Shown here in pieces: positions 6,871 through 17,161 of a stretch of DNA of 64,000 nucleotides (the first letter of the stretch is position 1; each line of letters starts with the position of its first letter). The DNA is from JAPLSN01 sp964482955 (GTDB taxonomy: Bacteria > Spirochaetota > Spirochaetia > Treponematales > UBA12059), in assembly GCA_964482955.1 (NCBI GenBank), contig CAYZZW010000006.1, positions 1 to 64,000 on the forward strand, given 5' to 3'. The notes below the pieces were generated by a model. That model was not told where the DNA came from, made no database searches, and was given only the letters and a program-made list of their open reading frames with translations. The position numbers were made by a program, and so were the translations under genes.

Positions 6871-6903
6871 CACCGGTTGGTATACAGAAAACACGAACGG
6901 TAA
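6871..6903 (+). repeat. duplicate of the ettA 3' end
   Basis: This 33-base segment matches 6761-6793 at 25 of 33 positions, including the stop codon. Both would read HRLVYRK-ER-stop. The copy lies between ettA and the terminator, with no start codon or ribosome binding site of its own, and looks like a local duplication or part of a small dispersed repeat. Confidence 0.55.
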
Positions 6904-6937
6904 GCGACGGAAGTTTCAGCTACGGTTTCATAGATGA

Positions 6938-6969
6938 CCGCCCGGAACGGGATTCCGGGCGGTTTTTTT
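6938..6969 (+). terminator. intrinsic terminator after ettA
   Basis: A perfect 10-bp stem (CCGCCCGGAA / TTCCGGGCGG) with the five-base loop CGGGA is followed directly by seven T residues. It ends ettA transcription before the chemoreceptor gene. Confidence 0.92.
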
Positions 6970-7095
6970 ATCGCCCGCTCCCATGGACGGAATCGGGCGT
7001 TTTTACTAGGCTTCCGTGGTGGTCCCGCGCGTTTCTTCCATACAGGCCTGCGGAACAGGCGATTCGCGACCCGGAGCCACGTGGAGCGTACTTCG

Positions 7096-9420
7096 ATGAA
7101 ACTCGGTACCAAGATCAGTCTCGCGGTGCTGGCGGCGGGGCTCGTGCCGCTCGCCGTGATCGGCGGCGTCATCGGGTCGAGCGCTGCGGCGGAAGCCACG
7201 CGCAACGCCGAGCTGCGCGCGATGTCGGAGACCGCCACGACGGCGGCGAAGCTCACGACCTTCTTCGACGCCCGGCTGGCCGCGGTCACGTACGCGGCGG
7301 GCACGAAAGCGGCGCGCGACTTCGACTGGCCGGCCTTCGAAACCGGAGCCCGGAGCGTCGTCGGAAGCGGCCGCTTCTTCGAAAAGCTGCTCCTCGTGAA
7401 CGCGGACGGCACGTACTGGGCGACGAACGCGGGGAATCCGGCGAAGCGCGGCCTCGTGACGAAGGACGACAAGAACCCGGACGCGGCGCCGAACTCCCTG
7501 TCGGAACGCCAGTATTTCAAGGATCTCGTGTCGTTCAACAAGACCGGCGCCACCGACATCGTGGCGGATCCGGCCATCTCGCTCTCGAACGGCGCGCGGC
7601 AGATCGTCGTCGGCGCGGCGATCGTCGAGAATTCCTACCCGGTCGGCATGGTCGGCGGTTCGGTGGTCCTCGAAACCCTGGAAACCGATTTCGCGGCGAT
7701 TTCGAAAGAGGTGCAGACGAACCTCGGCGCGGCGGCGTACTTCTTCCTGCTCAGCCCCGCGGGCGACTTCGTGTACCATCCGGACCCCGAACGCAATCTC
7801 CGGCTCGGCGAGACGGGCGGCAAGAAAGTGGAGCTCCGCGGGAACATCCGCTCGCAGGACGAGGACGAAGCCCTGCGCGACGTCGGGAGCCAGATCCAGT
7901 CGAACGCCTCGGGCTCGGCGACGTTCCTCGATCCGTGGACCAAGAAGGCTTCCACGGTCCACTGGATGCCCGTCGGGTCGACCGGCTACCGGCTGGCCCT
8001 CGTGACGCCCGAGCTGTCGAGCCACGCGTCCGTCTCGGCGACGCTCTGGAAGATCGCCATCGTGACGGTCGCCACCTTCGCGGCCCTGATCGCGATGGCC
8101 GCGGCGCTCGGTCGCGCGATCGGCGTGCCGCTCTCGCGGGCGGCCTCGGCGCTGGCGGACGTGGCGGCGGGCGACGGCGACCTGACTCGATCGCTGCCGG
8201 TGCGCGGACGGGACGAAGTGGCCGCCCTCTCGAAGGCGTTCAACGATTTCGCCGGCGCCATGGCGGCCATCGTCCGGAAGATCCGGACCGAGGCCGATTC
8301 CACCGGACGCGGGACTGAGGAGCTCGAGCGCGGCTCCATCCGGGCGCGGGAAGCGCTCGACAAGATCCTTTCCGTGTCGTCGTCCATCGAGCGCGAGGCC
8401 GACGCGCAGAACGCGAGCGTGCGGAAGGTGGCCGACGCCTTCCACGCGGGCGAAACGGGGATGCGGCGTCTGTCCGACGACATCGAAACGCAGTCGTCCG
8501 GCGTCGTGGAATCGTCCGCGGCCATCCAGGAGATGATCGGGAACATCGCGTCGGTGAGCCGCACGATGAAGCGCCTCGACGAGCGGATGGGTTCGCTGCT
8601 CCAGAGCTCGTCGAGCGGACGCGAGGTCCTCGAGGACGCGGCTCGCTCGATCAAGAACGTGGCGGCCCGCGCGAGCGCGCTCGAGGAGGCGAACGCGGCC
8701 ATACGCGGCATCGCCGAGAGCACGAACCTGCTGGCGATGAACGCGGCCATCGAGGCTGCGCACGCGGGCGACGCGGGCCGCGGCTTTTCCGTGGTGGCCG
8801 ACGAAGTGCGCAAGCTGGCGGAGACCGCGCAGGAGCAGTCGCGCATCATCGCGCTGGAACTGACCTCGTCCAACGAGTCGGCGATCGAGGCCGAGCGCAC
8901 CTCGCTCCTCGCCGAGGAGTCCTTCGACGCGATCATGGCGGGCATCGCCGACGTGAACCAGCTGCAGGCCGAAATCAACCGCGCGATGGACGAGCAGGGC
9001 GAGGGATCGCGCCAGATCCTCGAAGCCCTGGCGGACGTCAACCAGCGGACGGAAGGCGTGCGGCAGGTGTCTGGCGAGCTCAAGGCGACGAACGCGGCCA
9101 TCGAGACGGCCGTCCGCGAGCTGGAATCGTCCAACGCGGGCGTGATGGCGCGGCTCCGCGAGATCGTGGCGGAGATCGACGACGTCGGCGAGGCGACTTC
9201 GGCCATGTTGGGCCGGATCGACGGCACCCGGGCCGCGGCGCGCGCGACCACCGAGCTCCTGGACCGCTTCAAGCTGCCGGAAGACGTCCGGGACGCGGAA
9301 GCCGGAGACACGTGCGTCGGAGACAAGGAAGCGGGCGGCGCGGCCGACACGCCGGCCGACGACGCGCGGCCGGCGGACGAATCGACCGAAGACGGGAACT
9401 CCGCCGAATCGGTCCGGTAA
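7096..9420 (+). CDS. methyl-accepting chemotaxis protein
   Basis: A transmembrane chemoreceptor signalling to CheA/CheW. In 774 residues: TM helix about 7-29, a periplasmic double-Cache-like sensor of ~270 residues, TM helix near 318-338, a HAMP region (PLSRAASALADVAAGDGDLT), then a long helical cytoplasmic hairpin. The tip (IAESTNLLAMNAAIEAAHAG... VVADEVRKLAETA) near residue 540 is the CheA/CheW-binding signature. The C-terminus is an acidic tail without an obvious CheR-binding pentapeptide. The start at 7096 has GGAG about ten bases upstream; the longer frame runs through the terminator. The ligand cannot be told. No other che genes are nearby. Confidence 0.9.
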   Translation: MKLGTKISLAVLAAGLVPLAVIGGVIGSSAAAEATRNAELRAMSETATTAAKLTTFFDARLAAVTYAAGTKAARDFDWPAFETGARSVVGSGRFFEKLLLVNADGTYWATNAGNPAKRGLVTKDDKNPDAAPNSLSERQYFKDLVSFNKTGATDIVADPAISLSNGARQIVVGAAIVENSYPVGMVGGSVVLETLETDFAAISKEVQTNLGAAAYFFLLSPAGDFVYHPDPERNLRLGETGGKKVELRGNIRSQDEDEALRDVGSQIQSNASGSATFLDPWTKKASTVHWMPVGSTGYRLALVTPELSSHASVSATLWKIAIVTVATFAALIAMAAALGRAIGVPLSRAASALADVAAGDGDLTRSLPVRGRDEVAALSKAFNDFAGAMAAIVRKIRTEADSTGRGTEELERGSIRAREALDKILSVSSSIEREADAQNASVRKVADAFHAGETGMRRLSDDIETQSSGVVESSAAIQEMIGNIASVSRTMKRLDERMGSLLQSSSSGREVLEDAARSIKNVAARASALEEANAAIRGIAESTNLLAMNAAIEAAHAGDAGRGFSVVADEVRKLAETAQEQSRIIALELTSSNESAIEAERTSLLAEESFDAIMAGIADVNQLQAEINRAMDEQGEGSRQILEALADVNQRTEGVRQVSGELKATNAAIETAVRELESSNAGVMARLREIVAEIDDVGEATSAMLGRIDGTRAAARATTELLDRFKLPEDVRDAEAGDTCVGDKEAGGAADTPADDARPADESTEDGNSAESVR

Positions 9421-9502
9421 ACGTCCGAAACGCCTCGGGCGGCTCGTGGACACGTGGCCGCCCGGAGCGGTATCTTCAGGCACACACCGGAGGATACCGC
9501 CC

Positions 9503-11266
<1,764 letters not shown>

Positions 11267-11312
11267 GGACGGCAGCGCGAGCGGACGAGGCGCGCGGCGG
11301 CCGGTCGCCCGT

Positions 11313-12047
11313 TCAGCAGCCAGCGGGCGGCTGGGGAGCCCTGTCGGTCTTCGGGTCGCGCAGGAAGGTTTCGCCCTTCACGAACCAGGACACGCCGAAG
11401 AAGAACAGGGACGACGTCTCGCAGATGAGCACGATCCGCAGCTCGTTCAAGAGCTCTTCGGGCATGAGGAAATGGCAGGCGACGATCGCGAGGAGCGACG
11501 CGGCCATCATGACGCCGCAGACGACGTACACGACGTTGCGCGCCTTCTTGCGCGGGGACGGACGCTTGTCGGGATCGCTCTTCGTGAAGAGGAAGAGCGA
11601 CATGCACGCGAGTATCCCGAGAAAGGCCGCGGACGTCGCGACGTGGAACAGATCGGACACGTCGGGCGTCAGCTGGAAGATGCCGACGAACTCCGCGGGA
11701 TCGAGCCGGTTCCGGCAGGGGAAGGCCGGCACGCCGAGCCCGAAGACGCCGGCGGCGATGGTCACGATGCGGTCGACGAGGTCGTAGCCCTTGTAGCAGA
11801 GCAGGAAGATGGCGACGACGACGAGCGTGCCGCACACGAGATCGCGCATGTTCGAGTAGTAGTACATGCTGATCGATTCGAGCACCGCGACGCCCGCGAA
11901 ACAGAGCCCACCCGCCACGCACGCGAAGGGCAGGAGCATGCCCATGAGGCCTACCGTACGCCTGAGCGCGCGATAGGACAGGATGATGTCCTCGTTTTTC
12001 TTGCCGAGCGCCGCCGCCACGCGCGCGCCGATTTCCGAAAGTTTCAA
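11313..12047 (-). CDS. six-helix membrane protein coupled to ppk
   Basis: A 244-residue polytopic membrane protein, not assigned to a named family. It shows about six hydrophobic segments, starting with TVGLMGMLLPFACVAGG, and conserved-looking ESISMYYYSNMRD and CYKGYDLVDRI loops; similar uncharacterised proteins are known to me from other phyla. The start is a TTG at 12047: GGAGG lies five bases upstream and the TTG overlaps the ppk TGA stop (TTGA), so translation is coupled to ppk. It is the last gene of the ppx-ppk operon. Involvement with polyphosphate is only suggested by position. Confidence 0.7.
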   Translation of the reverse strand: MKLSEIGARVAAALGKKNEDIILSYRALRRTVGLMGMLLPFACVAGGLCFAGVAVLESISMYYYSNMRDLVCGTLVVVAIFLLCYKGYDLVDRIVTIAAGVFGLGVPAFPCRNRLDPAEFVGIFQLTPDVSDLFHVATSAAFLGILACMSLFLFTKSDPDKRPSPRKKARNVVYVVCGVMMAASLLAIVACHFLMPEELLNELRIVLICETSSLFFFGVSWFVKGETFLRDPKTDRAPQPPAGC

Positions 12048-14140
12048 GGCTTCCTCCGCACCACGAGGGCGTCGCCTTCGTCGCCTCCGGATTCCGAAGC
12101 GAGCCGTTCCGCCCGCTCGCGGAAGGCGTCCTGCGCGGAAAAGGGCTCCGCGCCGTTTTTCGGCTCGACGCGGATCCACTCGCCCGAGGGCAGGAGCTCG
12201 CGCGCCTTGACGGTGTCCCTGAAGCAGGCTTCGAGCGACTCGCGGACGCGGGCCCGCGCGGCGTCGTCGAGCACGGGGAACAGGAGCTCCACGCGGCGCT
12301 CGAGGTTGCGCGGCAGCCAGTCCGCCGACGAGAGGTAGACTTCCGTCGCGCCGCCGTTTCCGAACACGAAGGCGCGCGAATGCTCGAGGAAGCGCCCGAC
12401 GATCGACACGACGCGGACGTTCTCGGAGAGGCCGGGCACGCCCGGCACGAGCGCGCACACCCCCCGGACGTTGAGGAGGACGCGCACGCCGCGCGCCGAC
12501 GCCCGGTAGAGCGCCTCCACCACGTCTGGATCGGCCAACGCGTTGAGCTTGGCCATGACGAGACCGGGTCTGTCCGGGCCGCTCCGCTCCGCCTCGCGGT
12601 CGATCATGGCGACGATCCGCTTCTTGAGGCCGAAGGGAGACACGGCCAGCGTGGCGAACTCGCGCATGTCCGAGACGCCCGTGATCGCGTTGAAAAAGAG
12701 CCCGACGTCGTAGCACACGGCGTCCGCGGCCGTGAAGACGGAAAAGTCCGAGTAGAGCGCGGCCGTGCGGCTGTTGTAGTTGCCGGTGGACAGGTGGGCG
12801 TAGCGGCGGACCGAACCGTCGTCCTCCTTCCGGACGACGAGGATGGCCTTCGCGTGCACCTTGAAGCGCGCGATGCCGTAGACGACGATGGCCCCCGCCT
12901 GCTCGAGCCGCGCCGCCCACGCGATGTTCCGCGCCTCGTCGAAGCGCGCCTTGAGCTCGACCACGACGGTCACCTGCTTGCCGTTCCGCGCCGCCCGGGT
13001 GAGCGCGCGCACGATGGGGGAATCGCCCGAAGTGCGGTAGAGCGTCATCTTGATCGCGAGCACGTCCGGATCCGAGGCAGCCGTCTCCACGAAGCGCTCC
13101 ACCGGGGCGAACGAGTCGTACGGCACGTGGAGGAGGACGTCGCGGCGGCGGATTTCCGTCCAGAGATCGCGGTCGTCCTCGAAAGCGGGATGGAGCGCCT
13201 GGACGAGCGGCGGATGGCGGAGCCGGTCGAAGCCCTTCGCCTGCGCGAGTTCCATGAAGCAGCGGAGGCTCACCGGGCCAGGCACGTCGTACACTTCGCC
13301 GTCCGACAGGCCGAGCGCGTCGGTCAGCATGGACTTGAGGATGGGCGAAGCCCCCGAGAACGTGAGGCGCACCGGCCAGGAATTCTGGCGGTTCACGAGC
13401 ACTTCCTCCATCGCGGCCACGAAGTCGTCGTCGCGGTCTTCGTCCACGCCGATGTCCGCGTCGCGCGTGACCCGGAAAAGCGCCCGCTCCTTCGCGACGT
13501 AACCGGGGAACAAGCCGTGCGCGAAGTGGAGGACGATGTCGTCGAGCAGGGCGACGCGGACGACGCCGTCTTCGGGCGGCAGGAACACGAAGCGGTCCAC
13601 GTTGTACGGCACCTGGACGACCGCGAGGCGGCGGCCGGCCGGATCGCCGTCCTCCGGCTCGAGGGCGAAGGCGGCGTGGACGCGGAGGTTGCCGGTGCCC
13701 GGGAAGCCGGCTTCGTGCCCGACGGAGAGCGGAGTCAAGGTCGGCAGGACGCGGTCGCGGTAGAAAGCGCCGAGCGTCAGCATGAGGTCCGACGCGTAGT
13801 CGCGCGGGCCGAGCATGACGAGCCCGGCCGCCGCGAGATCGGGCAGGATCCCGTCGTTCAGGCAACGGTAGGTTTCCGCCGTGATTTCGCGGGCGCGCTT
13901 GCCGATCGCCTCGAGGAGATCCTGGGGATCCTCGACGCCGGATTCCGGCAGCGACTGGCCCCGCCGGGCGGCGGCCTTCACCGCGGCGACGCGCACCATG
14001 AAGAACTCGTCGAAATTCGAGCCGACGATCGAGACGAACTTGAGCCGCTCGAGCGGCGGGTTCGATCGGTCGAAGGCCTCGCCGAGGACGCGCGCGTTGA
14101 ACTCGAGCCACGACAGCTCGCGGTTGAAGCGCCGCGTCAC
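12044..14140 (-). CDS. ppk1: polyphosphate kinase 1
   Basis: Reversibly polymerises the gamma-phosphate of ATP into polyphosphate. At 698 residues it has the usual PPK1 length and order: N-terminal NRELSWLEFNARVL, head domain, then two phospholipase-D-like catalytic domains. The autophosphorylated histidine is H429 in RFKVHAKAI; the second conserved histidine is H587 in FLEHSRAFVFGNG. The GTG start at 14140 overlaps the ppx stop by four bases (GTGA), giving tight coupling. Pairing with a PPX homologue on one transcript indicates balanced synthesis and breakdown of polyphosphate. Confidence 0.95.
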   Translation of the reverse strand: MTRRFNRELSWLEFNARVLGEAFDRSNPPLERLKFVSIVGSNFDEFFMVRVAAVKAAARRGQSLPESGVEDPQDLLEAIGKRAREITAETYRCLNDGILPDLAAAGLVMLGPRDYASDLMLTLGAFYRDRVLPTLTPLSVGHEAGFPGTGNLRVHAAFALEPEDGDPAGRRLAVVQVPYNVDRFVFLPPEDGVVRVALLDDIVLHFAHGLFPGYVAKERALFRVTRDADIGVDEDRDDDFVAAMEEVLVNRQNSWPVRLTFSGASPILKSMLTDALGLSDGEVYDVPGPVSLRCFMELAQAKGFDRLRHPPLVQALHPAFEDDRDLWTEIRRRDVLLHVPYDSFAPVERFVETAASDPDVLAIKMTLYRTSGDSPIVRALTRAARNGKQVTVVVELKARFDEARNIAWAARLEQAGAIVVYGIARFKVHAKAILVVRKEDDGSVRRYAHLSTGNYNSRTAALYSDFSVFTAADAVCYDVGLFFNAITGVSDMREFATLAVSPFGLKKRIVAMIDREAERSGPDRPGLVMAKLNALADPDVVEALYRASARGVRVLLNVRGVCALVPGVPGLSENVRVVSIVGRFLEHSRAFVFGNGGATEVYLSSADWLPRNLERRVELLFPVLDDAARARVRESLEACFRDTVKARELLPSGEWIRVEPKNGAEPFSAQDAFRERAERLASESGGDEGDALVVRRKP

Positions 14141-15714
14141 GACAGCGTCACCTTGAGGCCGAAAACCTCCTCGAACATGTCGCCCTTGTCGCGGAGCGTG
14201 AGGCGCTCGAGCGACAGGTCGCCGCCCTTCGACTCGATGGCGAGCACGAGCCGGTCGTCGTCGACGCGCGACGACACGACGGACACTGACTGCGAGTGGC
14301 CGCGGTCGAGCGAGTCGGCGACGCGCAGGATGGACGCGAGCTTGCGGACGACGATGCGGTCTTCGCGGGAGAGGCCCATGAAATTCGGGTGCCCAGAGTT
14401 CGGGCCGGACTTCCGGTGGTAGCGGACGCAGTTGGCCACGATGACCTGGTCGTCGCGCCGAAGCCCGAAGATCTCGGAGTTGAGCACGATGTACTCGGAA
14501 TGGCGATGATGGCCGCTCGCGCGGATGAAGGCGCCGATGTCGTGGAGGATCGCGGCGGTCTCGAGAAGCGTGCGTTCGCGGCGGCCGAGGCCGTGGCTTT
14601 CCGCGAGCGAGTCGAAGATCTTCGCGGCGAGCGCGGCCACGTGCGTCGAGTGCGGCTCGTCGAAGCGGTACTTCCGCCCGAGGGCGAGCGCGGACGCGAG
14701 GATCTGGGCGCCGAGCGTCGCGCGGAACTCCGAGTCGGGTCCGCCGGCCAGGTCGACGAGGAGGCCGTCGCGCATCGACGCGAGCGGCACGATGAGATCC
14801 TCCGCGCTCGTGCGCTCGAGGAAGAGGCGCGCGACGGTGAGCCCCGGCAGGAAGGCTTCGGCCTCGTCGTAGCGGAGGCGGTAGCGGTCGACGAACTCCT
14901 CGACCGAAAGGCCGGCGAGACCGTCGACGAAGGCGACGAAATCCTGACGGTTCACGACGACGTAGTCGCGGCCGGTCTGTTGCCCGGCGAAGCGGGCCAC
15001 GGTGCGCGCGTCGCTCCCGAACACGACGAAGGCGCGCACGCTCGACAGCTCGAGTTCGGCGTCGAGCATGTCGCAGGAGGTGCGCACGCTGTCGGAGAGG
15101 TAGCGGAGTATCGAGTCGCCCGACGCGACCGTGGCCCGCGAGAGGCCCTCCATGCGCGCGGTGCCGATGCCGAGCGAATGCGCGGCGGTCATCTTGCCGC
15201 GTCTGAGCAGCATGAGCTCCGTGGAACCGCCGCCGACGTCGATGATGAGGGCGTTCGACCGGGAAAGCTGGCGATAGTCGTCGCCGAGGGCGCGGCGCAC
15301 GGCCAGGAACATGAGGTGGTTTTCCTCGATGGCCTCGATGATGTCGACGGAAAAGCCGGTGCGGAGGAACACGCGGTCGGCGAAGGTGTCGCGGTTCGAA
15401 GCTTCGCGGAGGGCGCTCGTGGCGATCACGCGCGCGGCGGACGGCGCGATGCCGTAGGACGTCAGCAGTTCGCGGATGCCCCGCAGCACGGAAACGGCCT
15501 GCGCCGTGGTTTCGCGCCCGACGGCGCCGGACTTGAAGACGTCCCGACCGAGCGAAACGGGTTTTTCCGCGCGGTCTATGACGCGGTAGCCGCCGTCGGC
15601 GTCGACTTCCGCGACGACGGCGCGGATGCCGGTGGAGCCGATCTCGACGACCGCGACGGGGCCGGCCGCCGTTTCCGATCCATGATCACGCATCGTCTCG
15701 TCGCCGGGTTCCAT
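14137..15714 (-). CDS. ppx: exopolyphosphatase / pppGpp phosphatase (Ppx/GppA) with HD domain
   Basis: Hydrolyses terminal phosphates of polyphosphate and/or pppGpp. The 525-residue protein has the ASKHA-fold phosphate loops VVEIGSTGIRAVV (near 20) and LIIDVGGGSTELMLL (near 150), then a C-terminal HD domain (LLETAAILHDIGAFI, SGHHRHSEY). The start at 15714 has AAGGAG four bases upstream. It is first in the ppx-ppk-membrane-protein operon and divergent from the lipoprotein gene at 15829. Whether polyphosphate or pppGpp is preferred cannot be read from sequence, but linkage to ppk favours polyphosphate. Confidence 0.92.
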   Translation of the reverse strand: MEPGDETMRDHGSETAAGPVAVVEIGSTGIRAVVAEVDADGGYRVIDRAEKPVSLGRDVFKSGAVGRETTAQAVSVLRGIRELLTSYGIAPSAARVIATSALREASNRDTFADRVFLRTGFSVDIIEAIEENHLMFLAVRRALGDDYRQLSRSNALIIDVGGGSTELMLLRRGKMTAAHSLGIGTARMEGLSRATVASGDSILRYLSDSVRTSCDMLDAELELSSVRAFVVFGSDARTVARFAGQQTGRDYVVVNRQDFVAFVDGLAGLSVEEFVDRYRLRYDEAEAFLPGLTVARLFLERTSAEDLIVPLASMRDGLLVDLAGGPDSEFRATLGAQILASALALGRKYRFDEPHSTHVAALAAKIFDSLAESHGLGRRERTLLETAAILHDIGAFIRASGHHRHSEYIVLNSEIFGLRRDDQVIVANCVRYHRKSGPNSGHPNFMGLSREDRIVVRKLASILRVADSLDRGHSQSVSVVSSRVDDDRLVLAIESKGGDLSLERLTLRDKGDMFEEVFGLKVTLS

Positions 15715-15792
15715 AGCGCTCCTTCCGTATGAAACAGGAGGATATAACCACCCGCGAAGGAATACAAGCGATCCGCGCGAAAGGGCCGCGCC

Positions 15793-15822
15793 TTGCGAAA
15801 GCGAACGCGCGCGGTGTAGACT
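15793..15822 (+). promoter_or_regulatory. promoter of leaderless lipoprotein gene
   Basis: TTGCGA (15793-15798), 18-base spacer, TAGACT (15817-15822), then six bases to the ATG at 15829. No ribosome binding site lies between, so the transcript should be leaderless. Confidence 0.65.
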
Positions 15823-15828
15823 GGACGC

Positions 15829-17157
15829 ATGAAAACGCGGTTCCGCATCGCCTTCATCCTCCTCGTCGCGCTCCTCGCGACGGGCTGTTCGGGCTTGCAC
15901 GGCTGGGGCGTCGTGCTCTGGAGCTTCGACGCGTCCGCCGGCTCGGCCGCGGACACGAACGCGGGAACCGGCAGTCCGGACGCGGCCGCGAAAACCGTAC
16001 CGAGCGGGACCATCGTCCCCATCATGATCAAGTCCAACATCAACCACGTGTACGTCGTCCGCGTCCCCGGCACGAAGGAAAACGTCGAGGTCGCGCTCTG
16101 GCGCCTCGAATACTTCAAGGACAAGGCCAAGGCGCTCCGATACGCGGAAGCCTTCGCGCCGCTCGCCGGCGCCTACGGGCTGACGCTCCGCGACGGTCTC
16201 GCCCTCCGCGACGAGGCGACCAACCTGGCCAAGCAGGTGTACCGCCTCCGCCTGTCCGAGCCGGTGAAGCTCCTCAAGAAGGTGGACGGCCAGGAGGTGG
16301 TGACCGGCGGCAAGAAACTCCCGGGCGACTGGTACCTCGCGCTCGCCCAGGACGGCACGCGCGGCTACGTGTTTTCGAACCAGCTCAAGCTCTGGGACGA
16401 CACGAAGGAAGCGCGGCCCGCGATCGCCTCCGACGCCGCCGCGTCCGACCAAGCATCGCAACTCTTCGGCAAGACCTGGCGCCCCGATTATTACGCGACC
16501 ATGGTCGAATCGGAGAAAATCGACCTCGCGCGCTTCGACCTTCGCTTCGGGCTCTTCACCGACGCCGTCCGCAAGACCATCCGCGTCGAAGTGCCCGGCG
16601 CCTCGCGCGTGATCGCCTACGAGGAAATCAAGCGGCAGAAGAACGGTTCCTGGCGTTTCGACGACCAGCCCGTCACGCTCGTCTTCAACGGCGTCGACCG
16701 CGCGACCGTCACCTTCGAGAAGGAAGCCGCGCCGAACGCCTACGCGTTCTCGCTCTTCGACGGCGACATCCGCGCCATCGTTCAGGCCGAGGAACTCCGG
16801 CGCCTGACCGCCCTGGCCGGCATCGTCCGCGCCGCGCCCTGCGCCGCGCCGGACGGCACCCGCCTCGAGCTCGCGAAGTCGGGTTCGTTCACGGTGAAGG
16901 CCGCGGGCGCCCAGGCGGCGCTCCCCCCGGGCGCCGGGCAGCTCGCGATCGACCTCTTCGCGTCGGACGCGCTGGCCGACGCGTGGGAAGGCGGCCTGAC
17001 CTTCCGCTACGAAGGCGCCGCGACCGCCCCCCGCTTCCTCTACCGCGTCGAAGGCTCGACCCTGACCCTGGGGCCGCTCGACGACGGCATGCTGTCGGGC
17101 GCGATCGCCGTGAAAGCCCCGGCCTCGACCATCGAGTTCCGCGCGACGGGCGACTGA
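15829..17157 (+). CDS. lipoprotein, possibly SH3-like
   Basis: A 442-residue predicted lipoprotein. The signal peptide (FRIAFILLVALLATGC) ends in a lipobox LATGC with the acylated Cys at residue 20. After a low-complexity linker the mature part starts PSGTIVPIMIKSNINHVYV. A GDWYLALAQDGTRGYVFSNQL segment (given here in part) resembles bacterial SH3-type domains that follow a stress-response or peptidoglycan-binding theme. No enzymatic motif is seen. It is four bases upstream of the ABC-F gene and likely cotranscribed with it. Confidence 0.75.
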   Translation: MKTRFRIAFILLVALLATGCSGLHGWGVVLWSFDASAGSAADTNAGTGSPDAAAKTVPSGTIVPIMIKSNINHVYVVRVPGTKENVEVALWRLEYFKDKAKALRYAEAFAPLAGAYGLTLRDGLALRDEATNLAKQVYRLRLSEPVKLLKKVDGQEVVTGGKKLPGDWYLALAQDGTRGYVFSNQLKLWDDTKEARPAIASDAAASDQASQLFGKTWRPDYYATMVESEKIDLARFDLRFGLFTDAVRKTIRVEVPGASRVIAYEEIKRQKNGSWRFDDQPVTLVFNGVDRATVTFEKEAAPNAYAFSLFDGDIRAIVQAEELRRLTALAGIVRAAPCAAPDGTRLELAKSGSFTVKAAGAQAALPPGAGQLAIDLFASDALADAWEGGLTFRYEGAATAPRFLYRVEGSTLTLGPLDDGMLSGAIAVKAPASTIEFRATGD

Positions 17158-17161
17158 CACC

